This document shows positions 9,853 through 18,285 of a stretch of 64,000 bases of DNA, piece after piece. The DNA lies in contig JADKCL010000013.1 of assembly GCA_016718825.1 (NCBI GenBank), positions 124,001 to 188,000 on the forward strand. The letters are read 5' to 3'. Positions within the stretch are counted from its first letter, which is position 1, and the number at the start of each line of letters is the position of its first letter. The notes below the pieces were generated by a model. That model was not told the DNA's origin, searched no databases, and worked only from the letters and a program-made list of their open reading frames with translations. The translations under genes and the position numbers were made by a program. The DNA is from Bacteroidota bacterium. Its GTDB lineage: Bacteria; Bacteroidota; Bacteroidia; J057; JADKCL01.

Positions 9853-11376
9853 TCACGGTTCCTGCGCGACCGTTCTCGGTAAGCGCGTGATGGGTACGCC
9901 GGCAATGCGGGAAGAAAACCAGTCCAGAATGTCAAAAAGTTCGAGCACACTGAGGTCATTGCTGTTTTCGAGAAGGCTTTGAAGCTCGGTACGGGTCTTT
10001 TCCAGCAAAACCAGCTCTTCCTTTCGGTTGCGAATTCCCCCGGCTTTTTTGAAAAATTGCGTGACCAACCGCATAAAGGGCGTCATCGCCTTGTGTTCCC
10101 TGAGATAGTGAATCGTGCCTGGAATCTGCTGCTCCACCACATCGAGATGCCCCAGACTATAATGCGCGACCAAAAACAGAATCCAAGAGTAGAAATGGAG
10201 ATCGGGTCTGCTCGATTCAAGTTTACCATCGCGCAAACTCAAAATCCAGGGTATTGCCTCCGAATTGCGGTCCACGGTGAGGAGGAAAGCGCCTGTGATG
10301 TGTCGCAACTCCATGTTGTCGGTTTTGCTGAGTTTTTCCTTGAACCTTCGCAAGCCCTCCTTGATCGATTCGACGGCTACCAACCCATTTTTTTCGTCGA
10401 GGCGCTTCTGTGCATAAACCAACTGAAGTTTCCAGTACCGCGAAAATAACAAGGCTTCTGAATCGCCGGTCTTGAGGTTCTTTCGAATGGTTTTGAGCTT
10501 TTCCGCGGCCTCCATCGCCGAGGCATATTCATTGAAGGCGATCGAGTGCAAGCCCAATTCCGTGATGGTATTGATGTAGACAAGCAACTTGCCGGGGTCA
10601 GCCATCAGAAACTCGTTTTCTTCCAAAATTTCAATGATCCGTTGGGCAAAGTATTTCCAGCCGGTGTCGCGCCCCTGAATGCTGTAAAGGTGGTTCCAAG
10701 TCCTGAAAAAATACAGCTTGGCGGTGATGGACCTGCATTCGGACTCATCTTGGAGGAGTTGATGGGTCAAAATGGAATTGACCATGGTCATGCGGATGTT
10801 CATCGGCACTTTTTGTGCGATGGAAGCTGTGTCAAAAAGGTCGCGGTACCGTTGCAGGTTTTGCTCCAACTCTTTTACCCAGGCTTCTTTGTTGCGCAAG
10901 ACGCGCAGCAGGTCCAGGTATTCCTCCGGTGGAAGAAAGTTGCGGGCAATTTCCCGCTGAATGTCGTGGAGGTCCAACAATTTGCGGTAAGCTTCCAGCT
11001 TTTCTGCAAGTTTGACGGCCCGGTTCACGCGCGCCATCGCTTGCTTGTGCAAACTTTTTTTGACGAGAATCGTGATTTGTTGGCGGTATCGGTCAAATTC
11101 AGTTTCGATCGATTGGTGGTGCGGCAATTCGCAGAGGACTTCCAGAAGCCTGTCGTAGAGGTTGCTCTTGGCAATGGAAAAATTGTTCAGTGTCTTGGTT
11201 CCTTGAAATTGGGCCTTGGCCTTTTCCTCGTCAAAAGACTCCATCCCGTGCAGAATGTCAAAGACCTTCAAATAGACGTGGTCGCCTTGGCGTTTCATGA
11301 TCTCGGCCTTGAAGGCTTTCACCTCCTTTTCGGTGAGTGACTTTACCAAATCATATAGATCCGACTTCGGCGTCAT
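9853..11376 (-). CDS. Large all-helical (TPR-like) cytoplasmic protein
   Basis: A 507-residue protein. The ATG at 11376 (MTPKSDLYDLVKSLTEKEV) is chosen because the 52 residues before it look untranslated. Essentially the whole protein is predicted helical, with repeated helix pairs in the style of TPR or Rap-like proteins. The opening DLYDLVKSLTEKEVKAFK matches a protein type I have seen repeatedly in Bacteroidota as large uncharacterised helical proteins. The protein at 53752-55260 has the same length class and the same opening logic (LWAMVRGLSEEEW), so the two look like distant paralogs. There is no catalytic motif; a scaffold or regulatory role is possible but unproven. Confidence 0.65.
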   Translation of the reverse strand: MTPKSDLYDLVKSLTEKEVKAFKAEIMKRQGDHVYLKVFDILHGMESFDEEKAKAQFQGTKTLNNFSIAKSNLYDRLLEVLCELPHHQSIETEFDRYRQQITILVKKSLHKQAMARVNRAVKLAEKLEAYRKLLDLHDIQREIARNFLPPEEYLDLLRVLRNKEAWVKELEQNLQRYRDLFDTASIAQKVPMNIRMTMVNSILTHQLLQDESECRSITAKLYFFRTWNHLYSIQGRDTGWKYFAQRIIEILEENEFLMADPGKLLVYINTITELGLHSIAFNEYASAMEAAEKLKTIRKNLKTGDSEALLFSRYWKLQLVYAQKRLDEKNGLVAVESIKEGLRRFKEKLSKTDNMELRHITGAFLLTVDRNSEAIPWILSLRDGKLESSRPDLHFYSWILFLVAHYSLGHLDVVEQQIPGTIHYLREHKAMTPFMRLVTQFFKKAGGIRNRKEELVLLEKTRTELQSLLENSNDLSVLELFDILDWFSSRIAGVPITRLPRTVAQEP

Positions 11377-11479
11377 GATATTGTAGATTATTAGAACAAT
11401 TGCTGAATATGGACGAAAATACGAGTAAAATTCGAGAATATGGGTGTATAAAATATAAGAATGAGGCGCATTTTGATTG

Positions 11480-11507
11480 TTGAAAACTGCAAACCCGCCT
11501 ACATTTG
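11480..11507 (+). promoter_or_regulatory. Bacteroidota-type promoter for a putative small RNA
   Basis: TTG at 11480-11482, a 17-base spacer, then TACATTTG at 11500-11507. This is an exact match to the Bacteroidota -33/-7 pattern (TTG, TAnnTTTG). It points into a gene-free stretch that ends with a strong terminator 170 bases on. Confidence 0.6.
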
Positions 11508-11513
11508 CCTCAA

Positions 11514-11676
11514 GATCATTGGATCTGCTCACGCCTAGGAAGGCATCAGAGACCGTTCTTTATCTAAAATCTGAACAAGATTTAGCAAAAAGAAAAAGTG
11601 AATGCAGTTGCTTTGAGTGTCTGCAAAATAGTGAAGATAGTGACTCCCCTCGCCGCAAGCTTGGGGAGTTTTTTTT
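11514..11676 (+). ncRNA. Putative small RNA, about 160 nt
   Basis: The predicted transcript runs from just after the consensus promoter to the T run at 11676. It contains several short stems: GCCT-AGGA-AGGC near 11533, CTAAAATCT/AGATTTAG near 11564, TGCAG/CTGCA near 11605, and a final terminator ACTCCCC (11643-11649) / GGGGAGT (11663-11669) followed by eight T. An open frame also crosses it, but with no ribosome-binding site and unnatural composition. The sequence does not match SRP RNA, tmRNA or RNase P features that I can recall; 6S RNA is a possibility. Confidence 0.45.
11643..11676 (+). terminator. Rho-independent terminator
   Basis: Perfect 7-bp stem ACTCCCC/GGGGAGT with a 13-base loop and TTTTTTTT directly after. 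No protein gene ends upstream on this strand, which is the main reason to suspect a small RNA gene here. Confidence 0.75.
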
Positions 11677-11867
11677 ATGCTGCGCCTTTGTTTCCCACCT
11701 TTTCTGTCCGAAAGCCATCCTCGAGAACGGAATAGAATCAGGGAAATTCGACTTTAGTAAGAATAGTAGCGCTTTTGTGAGCTTTTTAACTCAAATGGGC
11801 GGTATTCGAACAGATAAAGTTTATTAGAATAGTGCCAATTTTCATTTTTACATTCTTATCTCTGCCT

Positions 11868-12060
11868 TATACTTGTAACAGAATTAGAGAATGATCACGC
11901 TCGTGATCAAATCTGACGATTAAGCGTTCTTTTTTTGGCAATTGGCTTTAGACATAGTTTTAGAAAGGGTGATTAACCCTGATGAATCGTTCTTTTAGCT
12001 TTCCTCTCTTAGAGAAATAAACTCCTCCATAAATCTCGTATTTGTGGGGGAGTTTTGTTT
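11868..12060 (+). ncRNA. Second putative small RNA with terminator
   Basis: A near-consensus -7 element TATACTTG sits at 11868-11875. Downstream come a perfect palindrome TGATCACG-CT-CGTGATCA (11892-11909), a small stem AGGGT/ACCCT (11966-11980), and a terminator hairpin in which AACTCC and adjoining bases (12020-12034) pair with bases 12040-12054, followed by a T-rich tail. The terminator stem resembles that of the upstream candidate (ACTCC...GGGGAGT). No good -33 TTG was found, so the promoter call is weak. The rest of 11377-12121 holds no convincing protein gene. Confidence 0.4.
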
Positions 12061-12121
12061 TTGAGCAATTGTGAATCGTTTTTCTGGATGGAAAGATGAC
12101 CCTGCGAATTGTCCCAAATGT

Positions 12122-12883
12122 CTAAGCATCAAGATACGGAGCCTTCAGGAACTGAATTTGAGCAACTTTTGGTGCTTGCAAAAGGCTACCCACCATTTCC
12201 ACCATTTCCCGCAGCAAAAAATGGCAAAATTCCCATTCATCGAGAAAGCCAAACGAATCCCATTGGATAGGGTGGTGAGCAGCAAACGAAAATTTACGGT
12301 CACCCAATGTGAGCTGCAAGTCCTTGCCGTTCACGGGACAAAAGCGGCCTTCTTGGGAGAGGCTGTCGCGGTAGATTTGCCATAACGTAAGCAGGCTTGC
12401 CTCGCCCTTTGATTCCGTCAGTCCCAACAACGACAAAAACACCGAACCTAAGGGATACTTGGTTTTGATTGGATTTGCGGAGAGCGTATTCAGTAATTCT
12501 CGGAGTAGAAGATCCATTTGCCGCACCACATGCTGCACAAACCCCAATTGCATCAATTGCCTGATGGTCTTGTTATTGTTGGCAATAAGGCGTTTGTCAA
12601 AGGTATGGCTGAATTCAGGCTGCACTTCCCACCACGACAAGTCGTTGCCATGCGACCGAAGGTGCATCGCATTTACCAGCAGCGCATGCGCCTGCCCGCA
12701 AAGTTCCGACCAGAACACCGAACGGAAATCTGGGTGAAGATGTCGTTTGTTCCAGAAATTTCGTGGTTCCAGTACAATGTGATAGGCCTCCGCTGCAAAA
12801 CGCACCATACGTTGCGCAGGAAAATTCCATTCATCCTTGGGATCATATTGACTGAAGTCGAAGTCTGGAATCCGCGTTGCCAT
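12122..12883 (-). CDS. Hypothetical cytoplasmic protein
   Basis: A 253-residue protein starting MATRIPDFDFSQYDPKDEW. It has no signal peptide or membrane helix, is helical and rich in His and Trp (EWEFCHFLLREMVEMVGSLL near the end), and contains no recognised motif. It is 70 bases downstream of the cupin gene on the same strand and is probably the last gene of a three-gene unit with the large adhesin and the cupin. Function unknown. Confidence 0.6.
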   Translation of the reverse strand: MATRIPDFDFSQYDPKDEWNFPAQRMVRFAAEAYHIVLEPRNFWNKRHLHPDFRSVFWSELCGQAHALLVNAMHLRSHGNDLSWWEVQPEFSHTFDKRLIANNNKTIRQLMQLGFVQHVVRQMDLLLRELLNTLSANPIKTKYPLGSVFLSLLGLTESKGEASLLTLWQIYRDSLSQEGRFCPVNGKDLQLTLGDRKFSFAAHHPIQWDSFGFLDEWEFCHFLLREMVEMVGSLLQAPKVAQIQFLKAPYLDA

Positions 12884-12953
12884 GTTGTAATGGGTGATTT
12901 ACCATTGCCGGTGAATAAAAAGCATATTGGAATGCGACTTGTTTCCGGCGAAA

Positions 12954-13460
12954 CTATGCCTCGGAAGTCAACGCATCAATCATTTCAGCATGTGCCGGGT
13001 ACGCTTCCAACAGCATTTGTCGACCTGCCAATTCGAAGTCTGCAAAATCAAATCCCGGAGCCATGGTACAGCCACACAATGCAAAACCCGATGCCACGCG
13101 CCCGGCAAACCAACTTCCTGCGGGCGCAATCAATTGCGGCATACAGCCTTTTGCATCTGACTTTCCCAACCATTTGGATTCCAAATCTCCATTCGGATGA
13201 ATGAAAATCAGTTCCAGCGCATCTCCAGCGTAATGGTGCCAGATTTCATCCGTCGCCAACCGGTGGAAATGGGATGGCTTCTCCGCGGTGACCAAAAAAT
13301 AGATGGCAGTGCTGGCATTCCGGCTGCCGATGTAGCCTTGCCCCAAACTGTCTTCCTGCAAAATTTCAGGGCTGCGAAACGTCTCCTTGAAATATCCACC
13401 TTCAGGATGCGCGATCAAACCCAGTCGGTCGATCCAGTATTCCGCATTTTGGGCCGCCAT
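12954..13460 (-). CDS. DUF985-family cupin
   Basis: A 168-residue single-domain cupin. Family signatures are PEGGYFKETFR near residue 18, then IYFLVTAEKPSHFHRLATDE with the metal-binding His pair, and IWHHYAGDALELI. The C-terminal half (GCTMAPGFDFADFELAGR) is also typical of DUF985 proteins, which adopt a cupin fold; some relatives are described as sugar-binding or epimerase-like, but the reaction is not established. The ATG at 13460 overlaps the stop codon of the adhesin gene by one base (TGATG), implying translational coupling. The odd partnership of a small cytoplasmic cupin with a giant secreted adhesin may be only transcriptional. Confidence 0.85.
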   Translation of the reverse strand: MAAQNAEYWIDRLGLIAHPEGGYFKETFRSPEILQEDSLGQGYIGSRNASTAIYFLVTAEKPSHFHRLATDEIWHHYAGDALELIFIHPNGDLESKWLGKSDAKGCMPQLIAPAGSWFAGRVASGFALCGCTMAPGFDFADFELAGRQMLLEAYPAHAEMIDALTSEA

Positions 13461-16147
13461 CAACGCAAAAGGGTGACAGCAAACACTTTTTGCTTGTCCT
13501 TTTCAGGAATGGCTTCGTCGCCGACGATTCGCACGGCCACATAGTAGACGCCTTCAGGTACGTCTGCGCCGGATCCTGTTTTTCCATTCCACATCGCATT
13601 CTTGTCGGTGGTATTGAAAATCTGCTTTCCCCAACGGTCATATACCGCGATTTGGTAAAAGGCATCCCCGTAGTAATTGAACAGCAATTCGTCGTTGATT
13701 CCATCGCCATTGGGTGTGAAGACATTGGGAATGACCAATGAATCGGCAACGATATTGACGGTGGCCGTGCCCCGGCAACCGCTTGTATCATAGCCCAATA
13801 CCGTGTACAGGATCGACGAAGTCGGTGCAACAACAGGGTCCGGGCATGTGATACAATTGATGCTCGTATCGGGTGACCAGGTATAAAACATCGCCCCGAT
13901 GGCTTGCAATTGCACGCTCTGTCCTGGATTGATCGTGATGTTGCTGGGGGAGGCCTGCACTTGCAATTGACTTACGGTCACGGCAACGGAAATCGTGCTG
14001 ACACAACCGTTCGTGAGGTCGGTGACCAAGGCGGTGTAAACGTTGTTGACGTCGGGTGAAATGACAGGGTTGGCAATCGAATCATCGCTGATGTATCCTC
14101 CAGACGTGCTGAGCCATTCGACCAGATAGTTGCCCGAGCCGCCACTGATCTGCACATCCAGTTGGATGCTGTCGCCCAGACAGATCGTCGAGTCAGCCCA
14201 ATGGTCAAGATCCAATTGGAAAACATCGATATGAATTGAATCAATGTAACCACAACCCGACAGGGAGTTGAAGCCCGAGAGGTAATAAGTGGTATCAACC
14301 GGTGGAGAAATCACCGGATTCGGAATCGTGGGGTCACTCACGCCAACTGCGGGCAACCAATTCCAGGTGTTGACACCTGAGGAGCCAAATGTGTTGGTAA
14401 TGTTGATCACGCCGTTGTTGCAAACAAAGGTGTCGGGCATCGTGATGTCGATGGAGTCAGCGACATTGACGATCACATCCGAACTGACACTGGCTGTGCA
14501 GCCATTGGCATCGGTGACCGTTACGGTGAAAGTCGTGGTCAATTGTGGTGCAACCGTCACAGCTGCAGTCGTTTGGCTATTGCTCCAAGCATAGCTGTAG
14601 GGCGTTGTGCCGCCGGCTCCGGTAGCCGAAATCGTACTCGTTTGACCAGCACAAATCGTGTCAGGATTAGAAAAAGCTGTCACGGTTGGGGATGGCAAAA
14701 CCGTAAGCGTGATGCTACCGACGGTGCTGCAACTGCTTTGATCGGTGACAGTCACCGAATAAGTCGTAGTGGCACTTGGATTCACTTGTATGGAGGCGGT
14801 AGTGCCACCTCCCGGGCTCCAAGCATAGGAATAGGAACCTGTACCGCCCGTTGCGGTTGCGGTCAATGTGGCAATCGACCCGTCACAAAGGGTATCCGGA
14901 TTTGCGGACAAACTCACGTCGGGGGTGTCGACGGCTACCACTGCTACCGTCGCGGTGTCAGAACAGGACGCCATGCCAGATGTATCCACGACTACCAACT
15001 GATAGTTGACTGTGCCGGGCGTGACGGGTAGTACCCAAGGTTGGGCAGCAGTTGTTCCGCTCAAATTCGTATTGGGAGTCCATTGATAGGAATAGTCATT
15101 GTTGGGGGAGCCGCCCAGCTGAAATGAATCGCCTAGACAAATCGTCCCTGGATTGCCAGTATTTGCACTCGGGAAGGGTTCTACAAACACCGTGACCGTA
15201 TCTCGGTCATTGCAGCCTGCAATGTTGGTCGCAAGTATGTTCAAGTTGTAGGGGAGTGGGATCAGACTCGTAAAAATCGGATTGGAAATGTTTTGATTGT
15301 TGATGATCGGAAAGCCTTGGCCCCAAAAGTAGGTAACCCCTCCTGATGCCTGCAATTGCAAGGGTTGACCGGGACAGGTTGCCGTATCCGGGCCAGCATT
15401 GGCAAAGTTGGCATCGACACAAATTACCTGGTTTTGACCGGGATTGCCGCTTGCGCCAGTAAATCCCCACCAAACGTTGCTGTTCCCGCCAAAAACGGTG
15501 TTGATCAGGTCGATGTTGGCATTCAACCGTAAGTTGGTCATCGTCGGATAAAAAATCCTGATGTTATTGGTTCCGGGAGTCCAGAGGACTCGGTACGTGC
15601 GGCAGGAGCTGTCATTGATGGATCCCCCGGAGGCAATTGCCGGTGTAGGACCTGCAAGCGCAGAGGTGAGAACTCCATTTTGGTGAATCGCGATATGGTT
15701 TTGATTGATGTCGGCAACCCCAGCGCCCTGATTGCCCCAGGTGTCCAGCTCAAATGCAATGCTTGGCGTGATTGAAGTGTAGAAAGCATTCGGAGGGACC
15801 GCTTCCGAAAATCCAAGGCCATTCCCTCCGGCACCATAAGCGTTCAGACCTTGGCGCTGCAAGACCAAAGCGATCCCGTCTGCGCCGAAATTGAGCGAAG
15901 AAGGTCCCATCATGATCGAAAAGCTAAGGTCAAAAGGCTGGTTGAGGTCGAGTTGCACCGAATCCCAAACTACGCCGCGCGTGTTGGCCGTCTGTGGGGT
16001 GAGCAAAAAGCAATCGCCTCCCAAGCTTGTAGCGGCATTCGGGGAAGGTCCGGGAATCACCGGAAAGTGCCACTGCGCCTTGAGGGGCGAAGCAACCGAA
16101 AATACCATTACAAAAGCCAGGACAAAGACTCCAATCAGATTGCGCAT
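13460..16147 (-). CDS. Type B T9SS adhesin with L-type lectin and PKD/SprB-like domains
   Basis: An 895-residue secreted protein. After a signal peptide (MRNLIGVFVLAFVMVFSVAS), residues 25-245 resemble a legume (L-type) lectin domain, including FGADGIALVLQ and IAFELDTWGN. The middle is a chain of Ig/PKD/SprB-like repeats with recurring phrases such as YSYAWSPGGGTTASIQV. The last 90 residues are the gliding-motility-associated C-terminal domain (IPNVFTPNGDGINDELLF, then YDRWGKQIF), which directs export and attachment through T9SS. It probably sits on the cell surface and may bind glycans. The gene is intact and leads an operon with the cupin. Confidence 0.85.
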   Translation of the reverse strand: MRNLIGVFVLAFVMVFSVASPLKAQWHFPVIPGPSPNAATSLGGDCFLLTPQTANTRGVVWDSVQLDLNQPFDLSFSIMMGPSSLNFGADGIALVLQRQGLNAYGAGGNGLGFSEAVPPNAFYTSITPSIAFELDTWGNQGAGVADINQNHIAIHQNGVLTSALAGPTPAIASGGSINDSSCRTYRVLWTPGTNNIRIFYPTMTNLRLNANIDLINTVFGGNSNVWWGFTGASGNPGQNQVICVDANFANAGPDTATCPGQPLQLQASGGVTYFWGQGFPIINNQNISNPIFTSLIPLPYNLNILATNIAGCNDRDTVTVFVEPFPSANTGNPGTICLGDSFQLGGSPNNDYSYQWTPNTNLSGTTAAQPWVLPVTPGTVNYQLVVVDTSGMASCSDTATVAVVAVDTPDVSLSANPDTLCDGSIATLTATATGGTGSYSYAWSPGGGTTASIQVNPSATTTYSVTVTDQSSCSTVGSITLTVLPSPTVTAFSNPDTICAGQTSTISATGAGGTTPYSYAWSNSQTTAAVTVAPQLTTTFTVTVTDANGCTASVSSDVIVNVADSIDITMPDTFVCNNGVINITNTFGSSGVNTWNWLPAVGVSDPTIPNPVISPPVDTTYYLSGFNSLSGCGYIDSIHIDVFQLDLDHWADSTICLGDSIQLDVQISGGSGNYLVEWLSTSGGYISDDSIANPVISPDVNNVYTALVTDLTNGCVSTISVAVTVSQLQVQASPSNITINPGQSVQLQAIGAMFYTWSPDTSINCITCPDPVVAPTSSILYTVLGYDTSGCRGTATVNIVADSLVIPNVFTPNGDGINDELLFNYYGDAFYQIAVYDRWGKQIFNTTDKNAMWNGKTGSGADVPEGVYYVAVRIVGDEAIPEKDKQKVFAVTLLR

Positions 16148-16318
16148 CCGAACAAAAATTTAAGAATTAGCCTACAAATTAAGCGGTTTTTGTTCATTTT
16201 TAAAAGCTATTCGATGATGCTGGGCGAATCGGGAGGCATGAATGGCCCGTCCAACAAACCAATCACAATTTCGTCCAGCTTCTCGCACTGTATTTCTTTT
16301 CCTAACTTGCGGCCGTCA

Positions 16319-17047
16319 ATGAAAAAATTGGTTCAAAACGCATTGCAGTCGGTGCTCGGCTTTCGCCGGTACCTGTTCTTGTTTTCGATGTTCAAGATTC
16401 GCACCCTACGGCGCGATAAAAAGGAGGGAGATTTTTTCCATTTCCTCTCCATGATTCCTGAGGATGCCTTGGTGCTCGACATCGGTGCCAACATCGGCAT
16501 CATGACCGCTTGGCTCGCCAAACATTGCAAAAAGGGCATTGTGCATGCAATTGAGCCCATTCCCGAGAATTTCGAAACGCTTACGCGTATCTGCAGGCAT
16601 TACAATTTTGCCAATGTCAGGTTGCATCAGTTTGCCTTGGGGGCCGAGGAAGGTCAACTCGAAATGGTGATGCCCGAAGTCAAAAACGTGAAAATGCAAG
16701 GCTTGAGCCACGTGGTCCATGACAGCATCACGGACTTCAACGAGGGCAGGCGCTACGCCGTCCCGCAACATCAACTTGACTTGCTTCCCGAAATCGTGGA
16801 GGAGGTCAAAGCCATCAAAATCGACGTTGAGAATTTTGAATACTTCGTTTTCAAAGGCGGCGAAAAGATGTTGCGCAAGTACAAGCCACTGATCTACTGC
16901 GAACTCTGGGACAATGAAAACCGCGAAAAGTGTTTTCAGCTCCTCCAAGGCGATCTCGGCTACAAAATCATGGTGCTTCATGGCGGAACCTTGGTTCAGT
17001 TTGATGCCAAAATCCACCAAAACCAAAACTTCTTCTTCGTAGGCTAG
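16319..17047 (+). CDS. FkbM-family methyltransferase
   Basis: A 242-residue protein. The ATG at 16319 (MKKLVQNALQSVLGFRRY) is chosen because the upstream open frame covers the promoter of the divergent adhesin gene. The SAM-binding motif I is VLDIGANIGIMTAWLAKHC, followed by acidic motif II in HAIEPIPENF and the family motif AIKIDVENFEYFVFKGGEKM. FkbM-type enzymes methylate hydroxyl groups of sugars or small molecules, often in polysaccharide or glycan modification; the acceptor here is unknown. The gene stands alone with a strong terminator behind it. Confidence 0.85.
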   Translation: MKKLVQNALQSVLGFRRYLFLFSMFKIRTLRRDKKEGDFFHFLSMIPEDALVLDIGANIGIMTAWLAKHCKKGIVHAIEPIPENFETLTRICRHYNFANVRLHQFALGAEEGQLEMVMPEVKNVKMQGLSHVVHDSITDFNEGRRYAVPQHQLDLLPEIVEEVKAIKIDVENFEYFVFKGGEKMLRKYKPLIYCELWDNENREKCFQLLQGDLGYKIMVLHGGTLVQFDAKIHQNQNFFFVG

Positions 17048-17100
17048 GGCAGAAGTGCTGTGCACGCCTCCTCCTCACTCACACTCCACACTCACACTGA

Positions 17101-17134
17101 AAAAGCCGCTCCGGGGTCCGGAGCGGCTTTTTTC
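17101..17134. terminator. Strong bidirectional terminator
   Basis: GCCGCTCCGG (17105-17114) pairs perfectly with CCGGAGCGGC (17118-17127) across a 3-base loop, with T after it on the plus side and A before it. It lies between the convergent FkbM gene and gldN and can serve both. Confidence 0.9.
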
Positions 17135-17213
17135 GCCTGTGACTTACAAAAAACGTCTAGAAAAATGCTGTGGTTCATATGTGGATACCCATTGGCATCC
17201 CAATTTCTTATTC

Positions 17214-18086
17214 TCAGTAGCTCCAGAGGTGATGCTCGAAGTTGAGCATTTCATTCCGGCGGAAATCTGCCTCGGCCAAAGTGCGCACGCCGCGACCGCT
17301 GACATTGGTGACAAAACCGCTAAAGATCCGCTCCTCAAAAATCTCGCGCATGTTGCGGTCCTCGGCATCGTTGAAGGCGTTTTTCCACTGCGTCGCTTCC
17401 AAGGTCTCGAGCACATCGCTGAATTTCAGGCAGATGAAGTTTTCGTCAGGAAGCGTTTCGCCTGGATCTACCCAAACCAACCGAATGTACTGGATGTCAA
17501 AGATTTCGGCTGACCTGTTTTTGTCGAAGATGCGGTTTTCGATGAATTCGATCACGCTTTCGTAGGGTGCAAGGGAGAAGTCGCCTTCAGTGGCTTGGCC
17601 GCTGCCGCTTTGTGCGAAGGTGCCTTGGCCTTCTGCATTGGCGCCGGTTTCATCCACCATCACGTCCTGATCCTCTTCCATCCACATTGGATCGTCTTCA
17701 GGAAATTCTGGATCGATCGGATCCTCAAAGTCTGGCGTTTCGTGTTTGGATTGGTCCTTGGCCATCACATCCTCGTAAGTCAGCGACTTGGTGAGGTTGT
17801 CCGGGTCGTAGGCGAGGTATTTGCCGGACTTGAGACCGTTCATCAGCGCCGCGATCAGCCCGTTGGTTTCAGGGTAGCGGTTGTTGCCATACAATCCACC
17901 GTCGGTGGTGGAGATCAACGGCTTGTTGATTTTTTCGCCGAGGTCGATGCGGTTCACGACCAAGTTGCGCTGGAAGTGGTCGTCGGGACGTGGTGGGATG
18001 TTCGCTCCAGGGATTTGGGCCATCACTGGACTTGCAAACAAGCCGGCCACTACGAGGGCGAAGACGGAGATTTTTTGCGTTTTCAT
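17214..18086 (-). CDS. gldN: Gliding motility / T9SS protein GldN (PorN)
   Basis: A 290-residue secreted protein whose ATG at 18086 opens onto a signal peptide (ISVFALVVAGLFASPVMAQ). Family features are RIDLGEKINKPL near residue 45 (GldN of Flavobacterium has a matching IDLNERVNFPLYF), the segment IFDIQYIRLVWVDPGETLPD, and the very characteristic ending MLNFEHHLWSY. GldN/PorN forms the periplasmic ring of the type IX secretion system together with the lipoprotein GldK. Residues 110-170 are an acidic low-complexity insert. In most Bacteroidota gldN follows gldK-gldL-gldM, but here its upstream neighbour is an unrelated T9SS cargo gene, so this is an orphan or second copy. Confidence 0.85.
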   Translation of the reverse strand: MKTQKISVFALVVAGLFASPVMAQIPGANIPPRPDDHFQRNLVVNRIDLGEKINKPLISTTDGGLYGNNRYPETNGLIAALMNGLKSGKYLAYDPDNLTKSLTYEDVMAKDQSKHETPDFEDPIDPEFPEDDPMWMEEDQDVMVDETGANAEGQGTFAQSGSGQATEGDFSLAPYESVIEFIENRIFDKNRSAEIFDIQYIRLVWVDPGETLPDENFICLKFSDVLETLEATQWKNAFNDAEDRNMREIFEERIFSGFVTNVSGRGVRTLAEADFRRNEMLNFEHHLWSY

Positions 18087-18228
18087 TGTTTTCAGCTTAA
18101 AAGTTTTACCTGAGTTTTCGCTCCAAGATCTGGGCCCAAATCCTGGTTTCTGTAAGCATAATACCATACCGGATTCAGGTTACAGGGCAGGAAAAACTTT
18201 TTTTGGATTCTCCCTTCGAATGCAAAAG

Positions 18229-18256
18229 AAAATGGCGGCCCAAGAGCCGCCATTTT
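18229..18256 (-). terminator. Terminator of the T9SS gene at 18286
   Basis: AAAATGGCGGC (18229-18239) pairs perfectly with GCCGCCATTTT (18246-18256). Read on the minus strand the hairpin is followed by a T-rich stretch. It separates the T9SS cargo gene from gldN, so gldN should have its own promoter between 18087 and 18228. Confidence 0.8.
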
Positions 18257-18285
18257 CTATGTAATGAAATGAAAATCAATTCATT

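Noticed and set aside
10546..11340. Plus-strand open frame of about 264 codons
   Set aside because: It is a shadow of the helical protein gene on the minus strand; no start signal or sensible composition.
11477..11827. Plus-strand open frame across the small RNA locus
   Set aside because: It runs through the promoter and the strong terminator, and its composition is not that of a protein.
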